NCBI GenBank assembly: GCA_032622095.1
Contig: CP136068.1
Span: 9,405,729-9,469,728 of the forward strand
Direction of reading: 5' to 3'
Source: Siphonodentalium dalli
Taxonomy: Eukaryota; Mollusca; Scaphopoda; Gadilida; Siphonodentaliidae
Length of the DNA stretch: 64,000 bases
The translations under genes were made by a program, and so were the position numbers. The notes under the pieces are model-generated. The model made no database searches. It worked only from the letters and a program-made list of their open reading frames with translations, and was not told where the DNA came from. Shown here piece by piece: positions 1-12,577 of this stretch. How positions within the stretch are numbered: position 1 is the first letter of the stretch; every line of letters starts with the position of its first letter.

Positions 1-2124
1 GTCATCCTGCAATTGTCATTTAGAACGGGATATATTAGTAATAGTATAATATTATTGAATATCAAAGCTGGCGCAAAAGATTGCACAACGAATTTTGTCT
101 GAAGACTGTTCATTCGCTGCGATATTGTTATGAGTGACATTTGGCTGTGCACTGGTATGCGCCGTCTTCTATTCCCGACACAAATAAAGGAAACATGAAT
201 ATGTTATAGTAAAATATCACTATAATAGTGGAATATCGCTATAATACTAATAGTGGAATTCATTATTCAGGATGTGCCTGACCTGGTGGTGCGTACGTAA
301 AAATCGTAGCTGGAATGATAGGGTAGTCAATCAATGCTTAACGAACAACCTACGACATCATCATCTACGACAACATTGCAACCGTGTGAACAAATTATCC
401 ACAATTTCGTTAGGCCCGATTCCTCCACTTACGATTAAATCGTGTTTGACTGAACGTTCACGAACGCGAGGAGTCGTACACGGTACAGTGTCAGTGGTAG
501 GTTGCAACTTGCATCGAAAACAGGAAAAGTGGTCAATTTCGATGCAAATAAATGACACAAATGCACTATATATAAATAAATTGAACATATTTTCCTAATT
601 AGTATAATCCCAGAAAGACTAAATACTCGCGAATAGTCTTGAAATCACCTTTATGGGCGTAATTGCGGGCAAATTTACAGGTTCAAAGAACGCTCAACAT
701 TGTTTACAAAATAGAGTTATCTCCCTTAGTACACACCTGCACGCGATTGTTATTGGTCAATAAAATATTTATTTATTGATGCTCGACACACAAATGATTA
801 AACCTGATTAATCTATCTGTCATTGCTTACAATGATTGATTTCAGTACTCAAAGACTAAAAGAAAAAGTTAAACTATTTTGCGAATTACCTGTTGCTAAT
901 CAATCACCTGGATTGAAAGGTGAACGTACATGTACGTCATTGACAAACCGCCCAGCCCATAGCAACGTGTAAACAATCGCCTCGGTCTGTTCAGAAGATT
1001 TTGGAAGCGCGCAATTCGAAAGCAAAGAATAACACAGGTAAGAAGTTTTCCAATTCTCCAAAGTCATACAACTTTTATTTTCTCAAATTAAAAAGTGTAT
1101 TTGTAGACCGACCCACGGGAGGTGGAACCGTACACTCTGTCACTGTTTATTTGTTAACTTTTATGAGGTTTGTAAATTATATAATTGGGATACATTAAAA
1201 TAATTATTTTCTGGGATATTGTTATTAACCTAAGACTAAAACTCAGTCATTATTGATAGGCCCCTATATATCGCCACACCTCAATTGGTAATGCATGTTG
1301 GGAATTTATTACGGATATAATAATATAGACTATTTTCAATGTGAACATCTTTAAAGGTACCGTACACAATCCTATTCTATGGTCCCGATGGGCCGATATC
1401 ATCCAGTTACAACAACAACAACAGCGACGACAACGACATCAACAACAACAATAATATTAATAAGAGCATGTCTGTCGATATTCATCGAATATTTCCCAGG
1501 CCTCCAAATATTCAAGGTGGTGAAAATAACAGATTAAAAAAAAATTCGCAGGATTGTTGGGTGGGTTCATCGACTCGTCAAATAAAATATTTTACCCCCC
1601 CCCCCCCCACCCGAAGCCAAAGAAGTAGTAATGTGAAGAGCGTTAATTCTGATTGTGCATCTAAATAATGCAATCATTGCCATTATCATCGCAGCCATGG
1701 AACTGAAAATAACAACAACAACAACAACACACACATAGTGTCAGTGACATACACAAATACTAGGTAATTGAATTATTGACAATCATAAACAACAACAACA
1801 ACAACAACAAAACAAAAATATTCCAAATGCAGTTTCAAACGTTATCTTCACATTTTGCAGTGGACTTGACCAATACCCACTGTTATACTTTTAAAACTTT
1901 GGGTTAAATATATAAATATTTTCTCCAATGTATTGGGCCTATAGTTATAATGCCTAGGCCTATATATCTATTTTAATTTCATTTTCTCAAAATTATCTCT
2001 TTTATTATTTCACATTTCTTATTATTACTTTACATTTATGTTCCGTCCTGCAGATGTCTGTCAAAAATATTGAATATATTTTGAATCTTTAATCTTTATT
2101 AGAATTCCTTGAATACATTGGACA
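1..2124. other. 5' flank of the RIIa-domain gene, no gene seen
   Basis: AT-rich sequence with no convincing coding region; the short open frames look random. It holds CAA/AAC microsatellites near 1411-1457, 1710-1730 and 1791-1812 and a C-run near 1594-1608. The promoter and any 5' untranslated exon of the gene starting at 2125 should lie here, but no clear TATA box or initiator stands out. Confidence 0.5.
1378..1675 (+). repeat. Dispersed CAA-containing repeat, copy 1
   Basis: The segment runs from a GGTCCC...ATATCAT lead through a CAA tract to a tail reading CCCGAAGCCAAAGAAGTAGT then GAGCGTTAATTC. The same order appears at 44978-45375, and a shorter inverted copy lies at 63381-63510. This looks like a degraded dispersed element; no clear terminal repeats or target duplications were found. 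Confidence 0.5.
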
Positions 2125-2284
2125 ATGGCTTCTGTGAGCGAGAAAGCATACTGGAGGAAGAAGCTGCCGCCAGGATTCCAGTTTCTGTTGGAGAGGGTCG
2201 GCCGAATTCTGGTCCGTTCACAGACAGACAACTATTTCGAGTTCGCTGCTGTCTATCTCGAGGAAAAAGTCGTAGAGAGGCATG
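2125..2284 (+). CDS. Exon 1 of an RIIa-domain protein (Sp17/CABYR/ropporin-like), partial gene
   Basis: The start ATG sits in a strong Kozak context (ACAATGG), and 53 full codons plus one base precede a consensus donor, GTGAGT, at 2285-2290. Residues 14-30 read LPPGFQFLLERVGRILV and residues 38-53 continue FEFAAVYLEEKVVERH. This matches the RIIa domain pattern: a Pro-Pro-Gly turn, a helix with paired leucines, then a Phe-Ala-Ala-x-Tyr second helix. In the family this domain dimerises as a four-helix bundle and docks the amphipathic helix of A-kinase anchoring proteins; N-terminal copies are typical of PKA RII, Sp17, CABYR, ropporin and radial-spoke proteins, many of them in sperm flagella or cilia. 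No cyclic-nucleotide or IQ domain is visible here, so subfamily cannot be fixed. The reading frame continues open past the donor only as a GAT-repeat Met/Asp string, which is not protein-like. The exon ends in phase 1, compatible with the exon at 47994. Confidence 0.75.
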
Positions 2285-2365
2285 GTGAGTTATTTTCCAG
2301 TTTACTCTGGTTTACTGGGTTGAGCAGAAAGGGTAGATTCAAGATTCAAGTTTGTGTTACGAAGG

Positions 2366-2563
2366 TGAAGATGATGGCGATAATGATGACGACAACGACG
2401 ACGATGATATATAGTTATGATTATGGTGATGATGGCGGTGACGACGATGCAATGATGATGATGACGATGATGGTGATGATGATGATGATGATGGTGATGT
2501 TTGGCGATGACGACGAGGTTTATGATGATTGTGAGGATGTCAGTGACGAGGACGACGACATCG

Positions 2564-2596
<33 letters not shown>

Positions 2597-2713
2597 ATAT
2601 GTTTGTGGTGATGCTTGCGATGAATAATATAGTGGCACCGATGAGGATGATTGTTGATGGTGGCGATGATAATGATGGCGAGAATGATGATGGTGATAAT
2701 GATTGCATGAATT
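2366..2713 (+). repeat. GAT/GAC trinucleotide microsatellite
   Basis: Imperfect GAT repeat with GGT and GAC interruptions, starting about 80 bp inside the intron. It keeps long frames open on both strands (poly-Met/Asp on +, poly-His/Ile on -), which is a composition artefact. Confidence 0.9.
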
Positions 2714-3159
2714 GGTAAATATGCAATTAAGTCAATAGGATGCTCTTCAGATCGAAGCTTCCGCTGTGAAATATGTACATCCAAAATTGACAGACAATCC
2801 TATTGTTTTACCTGATAATGTTCTATACAATATCTTCATTTAAAAATGCCGACTATAAGAACATATGATGGCGAAATCTTCAAGAGAGAGCAACCTGTCG
2901 ACTATAGTACACGATGTCCCAGAATTGGTTTTATTTGGATACAAATAACGTAATTCACAATAAGCAATATAGGTTGATATCCTTTCCTTGAACACAGGTT
3001 CAATATCATACACAGTTATTACACGACAGCTCCAAGCTGATTAAAGATACAGGCGGCGTTGGCGGTGGGTATGCCGTTAAGATATTCACCTCCGTCAAAA
3101 ACCGCAATAAACAGAAATAATAGTAAAATATAGACAGACTTTGTTCTTATACCAATAAA

Positions 3160-3420
3160 AAATATGGCATAAACAGTATGTTATTGTCAAATGTTCTTCA
3201 TTTGTTATGTAAACAAAAGCAGAAAACGTTACAGACCTGGCTTTTGTTTAGATCCGGATATGGTAAACATAAAGAGCGTTCTTTGTTACTGTCTTCCTGA
3301 TATGGAAATAATAAAGAGCGTTTATATCATTTGTGTGTGATTAACCAATATAATTTCGCTGTGTTATTTAAACAGCAGCAAAACTTCTGTAACACGAGCA
3401 TGTTCTTGTTTACGTACACC
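3160..3420. repeat. Dispersed repeat, inverted relative to 12850-13015
   Basis: Blocks such as CTGATATGGAA and AATAAAGAGCGTTTAT near 3295-3325 and the nearby TTTGTGTGTGATTA reappear in reverse complement near 12935-12980. Both copies are diverged and carry several indels. No terminal structure was found, so the family is unassigned. Confidence 0.5.
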
Positions 3421-3767
3421 ATCGTACCTATTGACGACAATGTGCGATTTACGCGCTGATTATGTTTAGCATATGAACAAAACTATATATATTTTAATAT
3501 TCCTTCTGTTTATGGCGATTTGAACAAATATGAATATTTCTGCAACGAACGCCGCCCGTGTTTGTAATGCTTAGACGCAATTTCATTGGTGTTCATACCA
3601 AGTGAGTAGTAATTAAATAGTTTTACCGCGGCTTGATTTCGCGAGAGTTTTTCAGTCATTAATTGATTTGACTTAACAAGAGCTGGACCAACGTTGATTT
3701 GAAAGTGACTGGCTTAAAACCAAAAGATTCACCCACCCATCCCAACCCTATTTTAGAGTCTAGCAAC

Positions 3768-4066
3768 GCTGAAGGGGTCACTCTCACCAAAAAAAGTGCT
3801 GAAGGGTACACAGGTTTTGAAAATGTGCTGAAGGGTACACATGTTTTGAAATGTTGTTCTAAATGACGTTTAGTTTTCGTATCTGCCATGTTTGTTAGAG
3901 AATAATTGTTTACGTTAGAATGAACTGAAAAAAGTGCTAATGGGCGCCAGCCAGACTTTCAGAAACACAATTTAAGTAACGATTACAAACCATGTGTACC
4001 CTTCAGCACATTTTAAAACCCTGTGTACCCTTCAGCACTTTTTTTGGTGAGAGTGACCCCTTCAGC
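3768..4066. mobile_element. 299-bp foldback MITE, GCTGAAGGGGTCACTC ends
   Basis: The left end GCTGAAGGGGTCACTCTCAC is matched in reverse complement at the right end, and the inverted arms (about 3768-3850 and 3980-4066) also contain two inverted copies of GTGCTGAAGGGTACAC. The middle is unrelated AT-rich DNA. No transposase frame is present, and a target duplication could not be identified with confidence. Confidence 0.75.
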
Positions 4067-4527
4067 TCTAGGAACATCATAATTATATGCAGCTGCTGTT
4101 TATTCCTTAATTTGCGACAAGATAATTACATCATTTATCCTTAATGACACTGTGGTTAGTTGTTATTTACTGATTACTCATTTATTTGATTTTTGCATGA
4201 ATTAGATTTAGAATTATTGATGTCGATCAATGCTCATCATTTGTATATTTTGTTTTGTTATTATGTTTTATTTATGTTGATCTATTAGCTCGTATGTGGT
4301 CTCATCATCCGTCAATAAATCATAATTAATTTAATTAGTGTCTCATTTAAAAAAAATTATAGTTCCCGGGCTATATGCAGTGAATTCCAATACTATTGTC
4401 AGTATGGACCTGGATATGGGATATAAAACTCCAACCAGGGTTTATCTCCCTTGATTACTCGGTAAGAAAGTATGACTGGTGCACCCTGGTAGAGATTGAT
4501 GAAATATGAATACAGAAATAACAGCGT

Positions 4528-4612
4528 CCGTCCGCGCGATGTATACCACCCGTCCGTCCGCGCGATGTATACCACCCGTCCGTCCGCGCGATGTATACCA
4601 CCCGTTCGTCCG
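4528..4612 (+). repeat. 26-bp minisatellite, about 3.3 copies
   Basis: Three nearly perfect tandem copies of a 26-bp unit built from CGTCCGTCCGCGCGATGTAT followed by ACCACC. It is conspicuously GC-rich and CpG-rich against its AT-rich surroundings. Confidence 0.85.
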
Positions 4613-5176
4613 CCTCAGATGGTTTCCGTGCGCCAACTTTAGTTTTAGTTATCTTTATATTGCTATCATATTTTTTTCCTGGATTACCCACATGAAAATC
4701 CAGGTCAAATTAGTATTTGGGTTCGGTCCGTTTATTTTTAACGGACTCATGGTCCTTGTCAACTTATAATGTACCGATAATTTTGGTTTCCGGGCGATAT
4801 ATAGCTTTAGTTTTAAGTTATCCATAGATGGTGTCACAATTGGTGTATGGATTACTCACACGTATGCAAAATAATACATATCAAATTCGAATGTACAGGG
4901 TTTGGTTTATCCATTTTACCGGAGTTATTACCCGCATTTCGACTTTGAATTTGCCAGATTATTTCGGTTTCCGGGTGATAACTTCATACACGTTGAATTT
5001 ACTGATTATTCTTGTCGCTAATTATATACCACTAGGTCTGTGAACAACATACCATATAGTAGACAGTTGGAAACGAAGTTTGATTCAAGGGCTGTTCCCA
5101 CAACCAAATTTTTCATTTCTAAAACAGCCATCAATCAAATAAAGCCACCTAATTCAGGGGACATGTGGCCTAGCGG

Positions 5177-6528
5177 CTAGTCCGGGAGCTAATAGGGGTA
5201 CCCTTGCACCCCCCTGGGACTTAACTTCACCCCACTCAGTTTGTTCCTTATTATGTCCTTCAACTTTTAAGCAATGTTAACAAGAAAAAAAAGTGGCCGC
5301 GTAGACTCCAGACAAGATGGCGTCCATCATGGCCGCCGTTTTTCAGACCTGACCCTAAGTCAGTTTTATGCAAATTATAGCGGGAAAATCTAGTAAAATG
5401 TATACAAATGTTATATTTTCGTAAAGCTAAGACATAATAACACTTTTTTGGGCCAAAATTGAAACTCACCATCCAAGATGGCCGCCAAAATGGCCGCCGG
5501 AAGTTGAAAATATGACATTTTTTCACAAATATCTTCTAGATCAATTCATTCTGTTTGGAACTGGTTGAGTAATATGACTTTATGTTGTGTTTTGTATATT
5601 AACTGATCATTGGAGCAATTAAATATGCAATGAATAGGTTCCTAGCCCCTTCCGATTCCTCAAAAATTCTATTTTACAGAATTCGGTATAAAATTTCACA
5701 AAAAATCACAATTGGGATTCTAGTCATATTTTAACAAGAAATGAACAGAACTTTGTAATGCAAGTGAGGCATATCATTACCTATGAATATTCCAAATCAC
5801 TGGAACCTAAATTCTTAATTTGGCTCAAAATGGCTGCCAATATAGCCGACAAAATATGGAAAATGGTAAATATTACACCAGCGTGTCCTTCAATCGCTTA
5901 CAAGTTGTGGTTGGTGAATAAAATTGACTATTCTGCATTCTATACATTGAATACTAACATGTCTGATGCGCCCTGGTTAATTGTTACTATTGTCACCACT
6001 GACATCGTCAGAAATATTGGACTTTTCTCTCAAAAACTTGACATAAATATTGGCAAACATTCACTTTTCAGGTTTGGACCATTTTTTCAGGTAAAATATA
6101 ACTATCTTTGGATTGAAAGGTGTTTATTGTTTTGCTCTATTTTAAATGTGTCACACTACGGTGTTTATAGACCAAATTGCTCAAGATGGCTTCCAAAATG
6201 GCAACCAAATTTGTAAAATGTAAATTTTTTACATATATCCGGAATATTCTCTGCATTATCCGAAAAGGTAGCAAATTGTGACTCACTGGGTTATTATACG
6301 TGTTAGTTAATTAACTGACAACTACATGTTATATTCTGGTTGTCCCAGTTCCGTATGGGCATGCCAATTTCATTTTAAAGTATCTAATTTTGCCGAGAAC
6401 CTCTTTTGTGATTTTGACCATATTTATTGAAAGGAAACGGGCAGAACTTTGAGACAGAACTGAGATGGACCATAATCTTTGGCTATTCTGGTCCAATGAT
6501 AAAAAAAATGTCAACAGGATACAGTGTG
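5177..6528 (+). mobile_element. Left 1.35-kb arm of a giant foldback element
   Basis: It starts CTAGTCCGGGAGCTAATA and is matched as reverse complement by 8998-10346, estimated at roughly 90-95% by eye. It contains repeated Kozak-like blocks such as CAAGATGGCGTCC and ATGGCCGCC. A 152-codon open frame lies at 5758-6216 but has no recognisable domain and is not obviously preserved in the other arm, so it is not called as a gene. Confidence 0.85.
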
Positions 6529-8255
6529 TACTAGTATGCCACGATCGTAGCCAGGGAGTTACTCTATGATCATATGTGGGGTGAATATGTATACAGGGAG
6601 TTATTGTATGTCATGACTGATGTGTGTAGGTATACAATGAGTGACTATATGGTTATGAGTGGGTTGTCCATGGTAATATGCATCTAGGTATACAGGGAGA
6701 TGTCATGGTCAGGTGTGAGGTGAATCCGTATGCATGGAGTGACTGTATGGTGTATGATTGTGTATATCCACTACGGGTGCACCCGGTGTGCCTGTATGTG
6801 CATTGGTGTGGTGTATGGATATAGCTACATGGTCATCTATGTGTTGATTATATATATATGGAGTGACTGTACGGTCATGGGTGGGATGTACATGTGTTGT
6901 CTGTATGATCATGGATGGGGTGTGTGGATATATTTAGGTAGTGATTTTATGATTACGGGTAATGTGTATAGGTATACATGGAATGACTGTACGGTCATGA
7001 TTGAATATGAATACCTGAAGTAAACTGGTGGACATTATCGGGTATATAGGGACTGTGGGTATATAGGGAGTGTCCTTGTGGTAACGGGTGGGATGTATAT
7101 TTATATATCTCGTGGATGTATTATCATTAGTGGGTGTATAGGGCTTAGCTGTATTATCATGGATGGCGTGCATGATTATACAGTGAATTGATGAATTGTC
7201 ATGTGTGAGGTGTATATATGCAAGTAAGGATTGTTTTAGTGGTTGTGTGTGTGAGTTTTTTGTATATCTGGAAGGGCTGAATGGCCATTAGTGAGGTTTA
7301 CATGTATACCTGGAGTGAATCTATGGCCTAGGGTGGGCTGGAAATGTATATCGACTGGTTATATGACTATGTGTGTCGAATATGTATACAGGTAGTGACT
7401 GTATGGTTGATGGTGAGATGGGTACATGTAGGTATACAGGTAGTGACTGTATGATCATACATGTAATGAACATCTATACGGGGGTGACTAAATGGCCATG
7501 TGTCAGGCATATGAGTATACCTGGTGTTCCTGTTTGGTGACTCGTGGCGGTGTGGTTATGTGTATAGGTTATACCAGTATACACACGTGTTGCTTTATTG
7601 TCATGTGCGAGGGATATGTGTATATAGCGAGTGGCTATATGACCATGGATGAGGTGCATATGCATACATGGAGTGACTATACTGACGTGGCTGGGGTGTA
7701 TTAGTATATCTTGGGTGGCTATTCGGCTATGGTGTGACAAATATGGATACAGGGAGTGACATGGCCAATGTTGAGGTGAATATGTATACAAGGATTGACC
7801 ATGATCATGTATGAATGTTTGGAATAGGTACACACGGGGTGACTGTATGACCATAGGTCAGGTGAAGGAGTATACCAGGTGACATGGGTGACGGTGTGTG
7901 TATGAAGCGAGTGGCTATATGGCCATTGGTGAGGTGCATATGTATACCGGAGTGACTTTATGGTCGTTGTTGTGGTGTTGATGTATATATTGATTGTATA
8001 TTTGACCATGCGTTTGGAGAATAGGTATACAGGGGATGACCTTACGGCCAATGCTGAGATGAATGGGTATAAAAGGAGTGACTATATGGTTATGGGTCAT
8101 GTTTAGGAGTATACCCGGTGTGTCTGCATTATGACGCGTGGCTGTATGGTCATCCGTGGTCATGGGTCAGGTGTACATGTATACAGTGGGTCACTATATT
8201 GTTGTGTCTGTGGTGTTTATATATATATATATATATAATGACTGTGTGATAATGG
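6529..8255 (+). repeat. Diverged ~45-bp minisatellite, forward field of the foldback
   Basis: Dozens of degenerate units carrying TATACAGGGAGTGACTGTAT then GGTCATGGGTGAGGTG. Unit length drifts around 40-48 bp. A TA dinucleotide run lies near 8218-8237. The many short frames here are repeat artefacts. Confidence 0.85.
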
Positions 8256-8347
8256 GTGGCTATCGTTTTCTACAATATGACTCTCTGACATGACCTCTCT
8301 ATTGATTAACATATCCTTGAGTTATTGTGGAAAGCGATAGCCACCCA
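8256..8347. repeat. Hairpin pivot where minisatellite orientation flips
   Basis: GGGTGGCTATCG on the left meets CGATAGCCACCC on the right, around a short loop holding CTACAATATGACTC. To its left, repeat units read on the + strand; to its right the same units read in reverse complement. This is the symmetry point of the minisatellite, but it is not the midpoint of the 5177-10346 element. Confidence 0.75.
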
Positions 8348-8997
8348 AGGTACACATGTACAACCCACCCATTACCCCAGTCACTCCATATGTACACAAA
8401 CACCACACAAATGACAACATAGTCACCCACTTTATACACGTGCACCTGATCATACAGCCATACTGGGTTGTACCCGTACATACCACAAATGACGATACAT
8501 CGACGAGTCACCATGCATGAACACCATATATATATACACCTACACCCGACACATGACCATATATTCACTCTATGTATACATATTCACTACATTCACGATC
8601 ATACAGTCACTCATTGTATACATATTCACCTCACCATGGACCATACAGCCACTACATGTATACCTATTCGCTATACCCATGACCAAAGAATCAATCCAGG
8701 TATACATATGCACATCACCAATGGTGAGCCAGATATACCAATACCCGCACATACGACCACTCATAAGTTCCATAATTGCCATACTCATACACGCCATCCA
8801 TGATCATACATCTACTCCCCATACACCACCAATGATAACACATCCACAACATATATAAATATACATCCCACTGTTACCAACAGGGCACTCCCTATATACC
8901 CACACATCATTCATGACCACACAATAACTCCCTGTATACCTATTATCCTCATCTATGACCATAGAGTAAATCCCTGGATGCCATTTTGGCTTCCACC
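8348..8997 (-). repeat. Same minisatellite in reverse orientation
   Basis: Units read as reverse complement of those in 6529-8255 (ATACAGTCACTCCCTGTATA type). The field is about 650 bp, far shorter than its forward partner, so one side has expanded or the other has contracted. Confidence 0.85.
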
Positions 8998-10346
8998 CTG
9001 TATCCAGTTGATAAATTTTATGATAATGGGCCAGAATACCCACATATCATGGTTCACCTCAGTTCCGTCTCAAAGTTCTGCCAATTTCCTTTCAATAATA
9101 TGGCCAGAATCACAAAATAGGTTCTCTGCAAAATTCCATACTGCAACTTTAAAATGAATTTGTTATGCCCCATACAGAGCTGGGACAATCATAATAGAAC
9201 GTAGTTGTCAGTTAATTAACTAACAGGTACAATAACCAAGTGAGTCACAATTTGCTACCTTTTTCGGATAACGCAGAGAATAATGTTCGGCATATGTTAA
9301 CTTTTTACAAATTTGGTTGCCATTTTGGAAGCCATCTTGAGCAATATAGTCTATAAACACCGTAGTGTGACACATGTAAGATAGTCCAAAACAATAAACA
9401 CCTTTGATACCAAAGATAGTTGCATTTTACTTGAACAAATGGTCGAGTCTGAAAAGTGAATTTTTGCCGATATTTATGTCAAGTTTGTGAGAGATAAATC
9501 CAAATTTCTGGTGATGTCAGTGGTGACAATAGTAAAAATGATCCATGGTGCATCAGGCATGTTAGTATACAATGTATAGAATACAGATTAGCCAATTGTA
9601 TACATCAACCACAACTTGTAAGCGATTGCAGGACACCCTGGAGCAATATTTACCATTTTCCATATTTTGGCGGCCATTTTCGCCGGCATTTTGAGCCAAG
9701 GTAAGATATTTGGTTCCAGAGAGTTGGAATATTCATAGGTAATGATATGCCTCACTTACATTACAATGTTCTTTTCATTTCTTGTTAAAATATGACTAGA
9801 ATCCCAATTGTGATTTTTTGTAAAATTTTGTACCGCGTTCTGTAAAATAGATTTTTTGAGGGGTCGGAAGGGGCTAGGACCCTATTAATTGCATATTTAA
9901 TTACTCCAATGATCAGTTAATATACAAAATACAAAATAAAGTCATATTACTCAACCAGTTCCAAACAGAATGAATTGATCTAGAAGATATTTGTGAAAAA
10001 ATGTCATATTTTCAACTTCCGGCGGCCATTTTGGCGGTCATCTTGGATGGTGAGTTTCAATTTTGGCCCAAAAAAGTGTCATTGTGTCTTAGCTTTACGA
10101 AAATATAAACATTTGTATACATTTTACTAGATTTTCCCGCTATAATTTGCATAAAACTGACTTAGGGTCTTGTCTGAAAAACGGCGGCCATGATGGACGC
10201 CATCTTGTCTGGAGTCTACGCGGCCACTTTTTTTCTTGTTAACATTGCTTAAAAGTTGAAGGACATAATAAGGAACAAAATGAGTGGGGTGAAGTTAAGT
10301 CCCAGGGGGGGGGGTGCAAGGGTACCCCTATTAGCTCCCGGACTAG
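8998..10346 (-). mobile_element. Right 1.35-kb arm of the giant foldback element
   Basis: Reverse complement of 5177-6528, ending TATTAGCTCCCGGACTAG. Scattered substitutions and small indels separate the arms, for example a longer G-run near 10309. Flanks do not show an obvious target duplication. With no transposase inside, the superfamily is unassigned; a large foldback transposon or an inverted duplication are both possible. Confidence 0.85.
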
Positions 10347-10394
10347 GCCTTTTATTACAATGTGATTGTGGCACAACTTTTAATAACACACATA

Positions 10395-10855
10395 TGTGAC
10401 CCGCCATATCAAATCGAGTCGTATGTCGGGATTTTTTTTACCCTGTGCCAATGCATTCTCTTATATATGCGAGTCGACCATAGGTCGCCTCGCATATATA
10501 AGAGAATGCATTGGCCTAACAATTTTTTACAATTTTAATAATGTTTTCTTGTATTCTTTAACAATTTTATAATTTCACCCACACAGAGCCCCAGACAAAC
10601 ATGAGCAGACGACACTCTTCTATATGCTTCTATATATATGTGGGGCTCCCTGCAGGGTAATGGATGTTTTTTATTTTATGTCCTAAAATTTTTAAGAAAC
10701 ATTTATTTAAAAAAAATGATAAAACATTGTTAGGCCAATGCATTTCTCTTATATATGCGAGGCGACCTATGGTCGACTCGCATATATAAGAGAATGCATT
10801 GGCACAGGGTAAAAAAAATCCCGACTTACGACTGGATTTGATATGGCGGGTCACA
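10395..10855. mobile_element. TA-flanked double-hairpin MITE, copy 1 (461 bp)
   Basis: Terminal inverted repeats TGTGACCCGCCATATC and its complement are flanked by TA on both sides (10393-10394, 10856-10857), the target duplication typical of Tc1/mariner-like elements. Just inside each end is a palindrome of about 65 bp (10448-10515 and 10735-10802). The AT-rich centre includes GAGCCCCAGACAAACATGAG and GTGGGGCTCCCTGCAGGG. It is non-autonomous: no transposase frame. Confidence 0.85.
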
Positions 10856-11246
10856 TATGGGCAAGCTCCTTTTCACACACAATGGTCCGGTAACATGTAA
10901 GAAAGAATGAAATTGATATGTGGTTGTGTTCATGAAACGATGAGCTAACAAAATCTCACAATTTTCACAAGGATCAACGATTGATTATTGCAGATTTCCT
11001 ACAGGCGACATGTCGCCTGTGAACGTTTTACAATACTTCTATCATGATATAAGTATAATCAAGTATCACTCAAAGTGGACCCTCCGTATACATTAATCTC
11101 CAACGTTGGTCAGAGACTTTATGACATACAGGGTTTGGTGGCTACTCGCCCCTACTTATTCTGAACAGCTCTAACGAGACAGGCGTTGAGTTCCCAACAA
11201 CCTAACCCTATATCGCCATGTCCCTGTTCATGAGATCGCCATTTGC

Positions 11247-11264
11247 ACGGGGGGGGGGGGGGGC
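11247..11264. repeat. G-run
   Basis: An uninterrupted guanine tract of about 17 bases. It is likely to be length-variable or mis-sized in the assembly. Confidence 0.8.
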
Positions 11265-11609
11265 GACCAGACCCCTTACCACATCCCTTCGTATCAGAGG
11301 TGGGTATATGAACCGTGTTAAGGGTGTAAAAATCGCATATTTATGTTGGGCACCCCATGCGAAGACATTCTAGTACCTTCCATAACGTTGTATTGCTTTT
11401 AGTTTAGTTCTATAGTACCCTACTCGGAATTCTTTGTGATTGGGAAATGATAGTATTTACAAAGAATGTTTGTTTGTTTGTACATAATGTTTGTAATCGT
11501 GTGGTTATAATATTTGCGGAATGAGAAATTGTAAATTCTTAGAAACAATTGTAGATTCTTACAAAGAAAACTATTCATAGTATTGACCTGTGGCTCGAGA
11601 TGGACATTG

Positions 11610-11690
11610 TGGATTGTGTCCCCGTGGAATACATGATCTCCCGAGTTGTGGATTGTGTCCACGAGGAATACATTGTCTCCCGAGGCGATG
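11610..11690 (+). repeat. Two-copy ~39-bp tandem repeat
   Basis: GTGGATTGTGTCC followed by GGAATACAT and TCTCCCGAG occurs twice in succession with a few substitutions. The surrounding 10860-11610 and 11700-12010 stretches show no gene or clear repeat boundary. Confidence 0.65.
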
Positions 11691-12010
11691 CCGAGGGTCA
11701 CAATGATTCCAAGGGGTTACAATCCGCAATGTCCACTTCGACATGCTATATAGTTCACTACTATTTTTGTTATACCGAATAATTGTATGCGTCCAATTAT
11801 AAGATATAAGCTGCTATCCTCTATGTATACACACACTACAGTAATCTGTATATATTATACCGATAATTTGATACAACAAATGACGTAATTATATTGCGGA
11901 CTCGGACGTGCAATCATGTGCTTCGTAAATTTACGTAGACCATTGATGGAATCTTTGGTATTTGTGGTGAATATTACCGCAATTATATCGCCGGGTAATA
12001 TCGACTACCA

Positions 12011-12577
12011 TGCAAATTTGATAGAGCTGATTTCGGGTTGAATCAAGATTGAGTCTTTCTGGGGAATTAGCATTTTTTTCACAATAGAAATATTCGGACA
12101 TTCCGGTATAGTTTCGAACACCAAAACAATTGGAACTCCAGTTGTAATAGGTGAAACGTGACTGAATATTGGAGTTCCAAAACATAAAGTGCCATATCAC
12201 AGTTTTACAAATTCTTATATACAAAGCATGCACAGGTGTGAATTAACGACGCGAGATTAGATTAACAGATTTGCATATAAAATATCCGACCACTACAATG
12301 GCATTAGCAGTTTGACAAATAAGTTATTATTAAAAGTAAAGCTTAGAATACGTGCGATGAATGGTAATTAATGACCACATGCTTGGGCAAGAATTAACAA
12401 GTTGCATAAGAATAGCCAGCTGATTAATACAAAGAAATGTTGTAATTTCGAGAAAGCCTAATCTAACAAAGAAACGAACTTAACGCCAATACTATAGAAA
12501 CGAACCTCTGATACCGGCAAAATCAATGTAGATACACAATGTAATAATTGTCCAAAATAAGCACTCTGACATCGCAC
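12011..12577. repeat. Dispersed ~565-bp repeat, copy A
   Basis: From AATTTGATAGAGCTGATTTC to AATAAGCACTCTGACA this block is repeated in direct orientation at 20137-20697 with only scattered differences. Copy B lies beside a candidate minus-strand exon (19808-20135), so the repeat may be the 5' part of a duplicated gene or the noncoding part of a transposon. Confidence 0.8.

Noticed and set aside
2285-2718. Extension of the RIIa frame past 2284 into an Asp/Met-rich tail
   Set aside because: A consensus donor occurs at 2285 and the rest is a GAT microsatellite with no relation to RIIa proteins.
5758-6216. 152-codon frame in the left foldback arm
   Set aside because: No domain recognised, normal codon structure absent, and the inverted arm does not appear to keep the frame.
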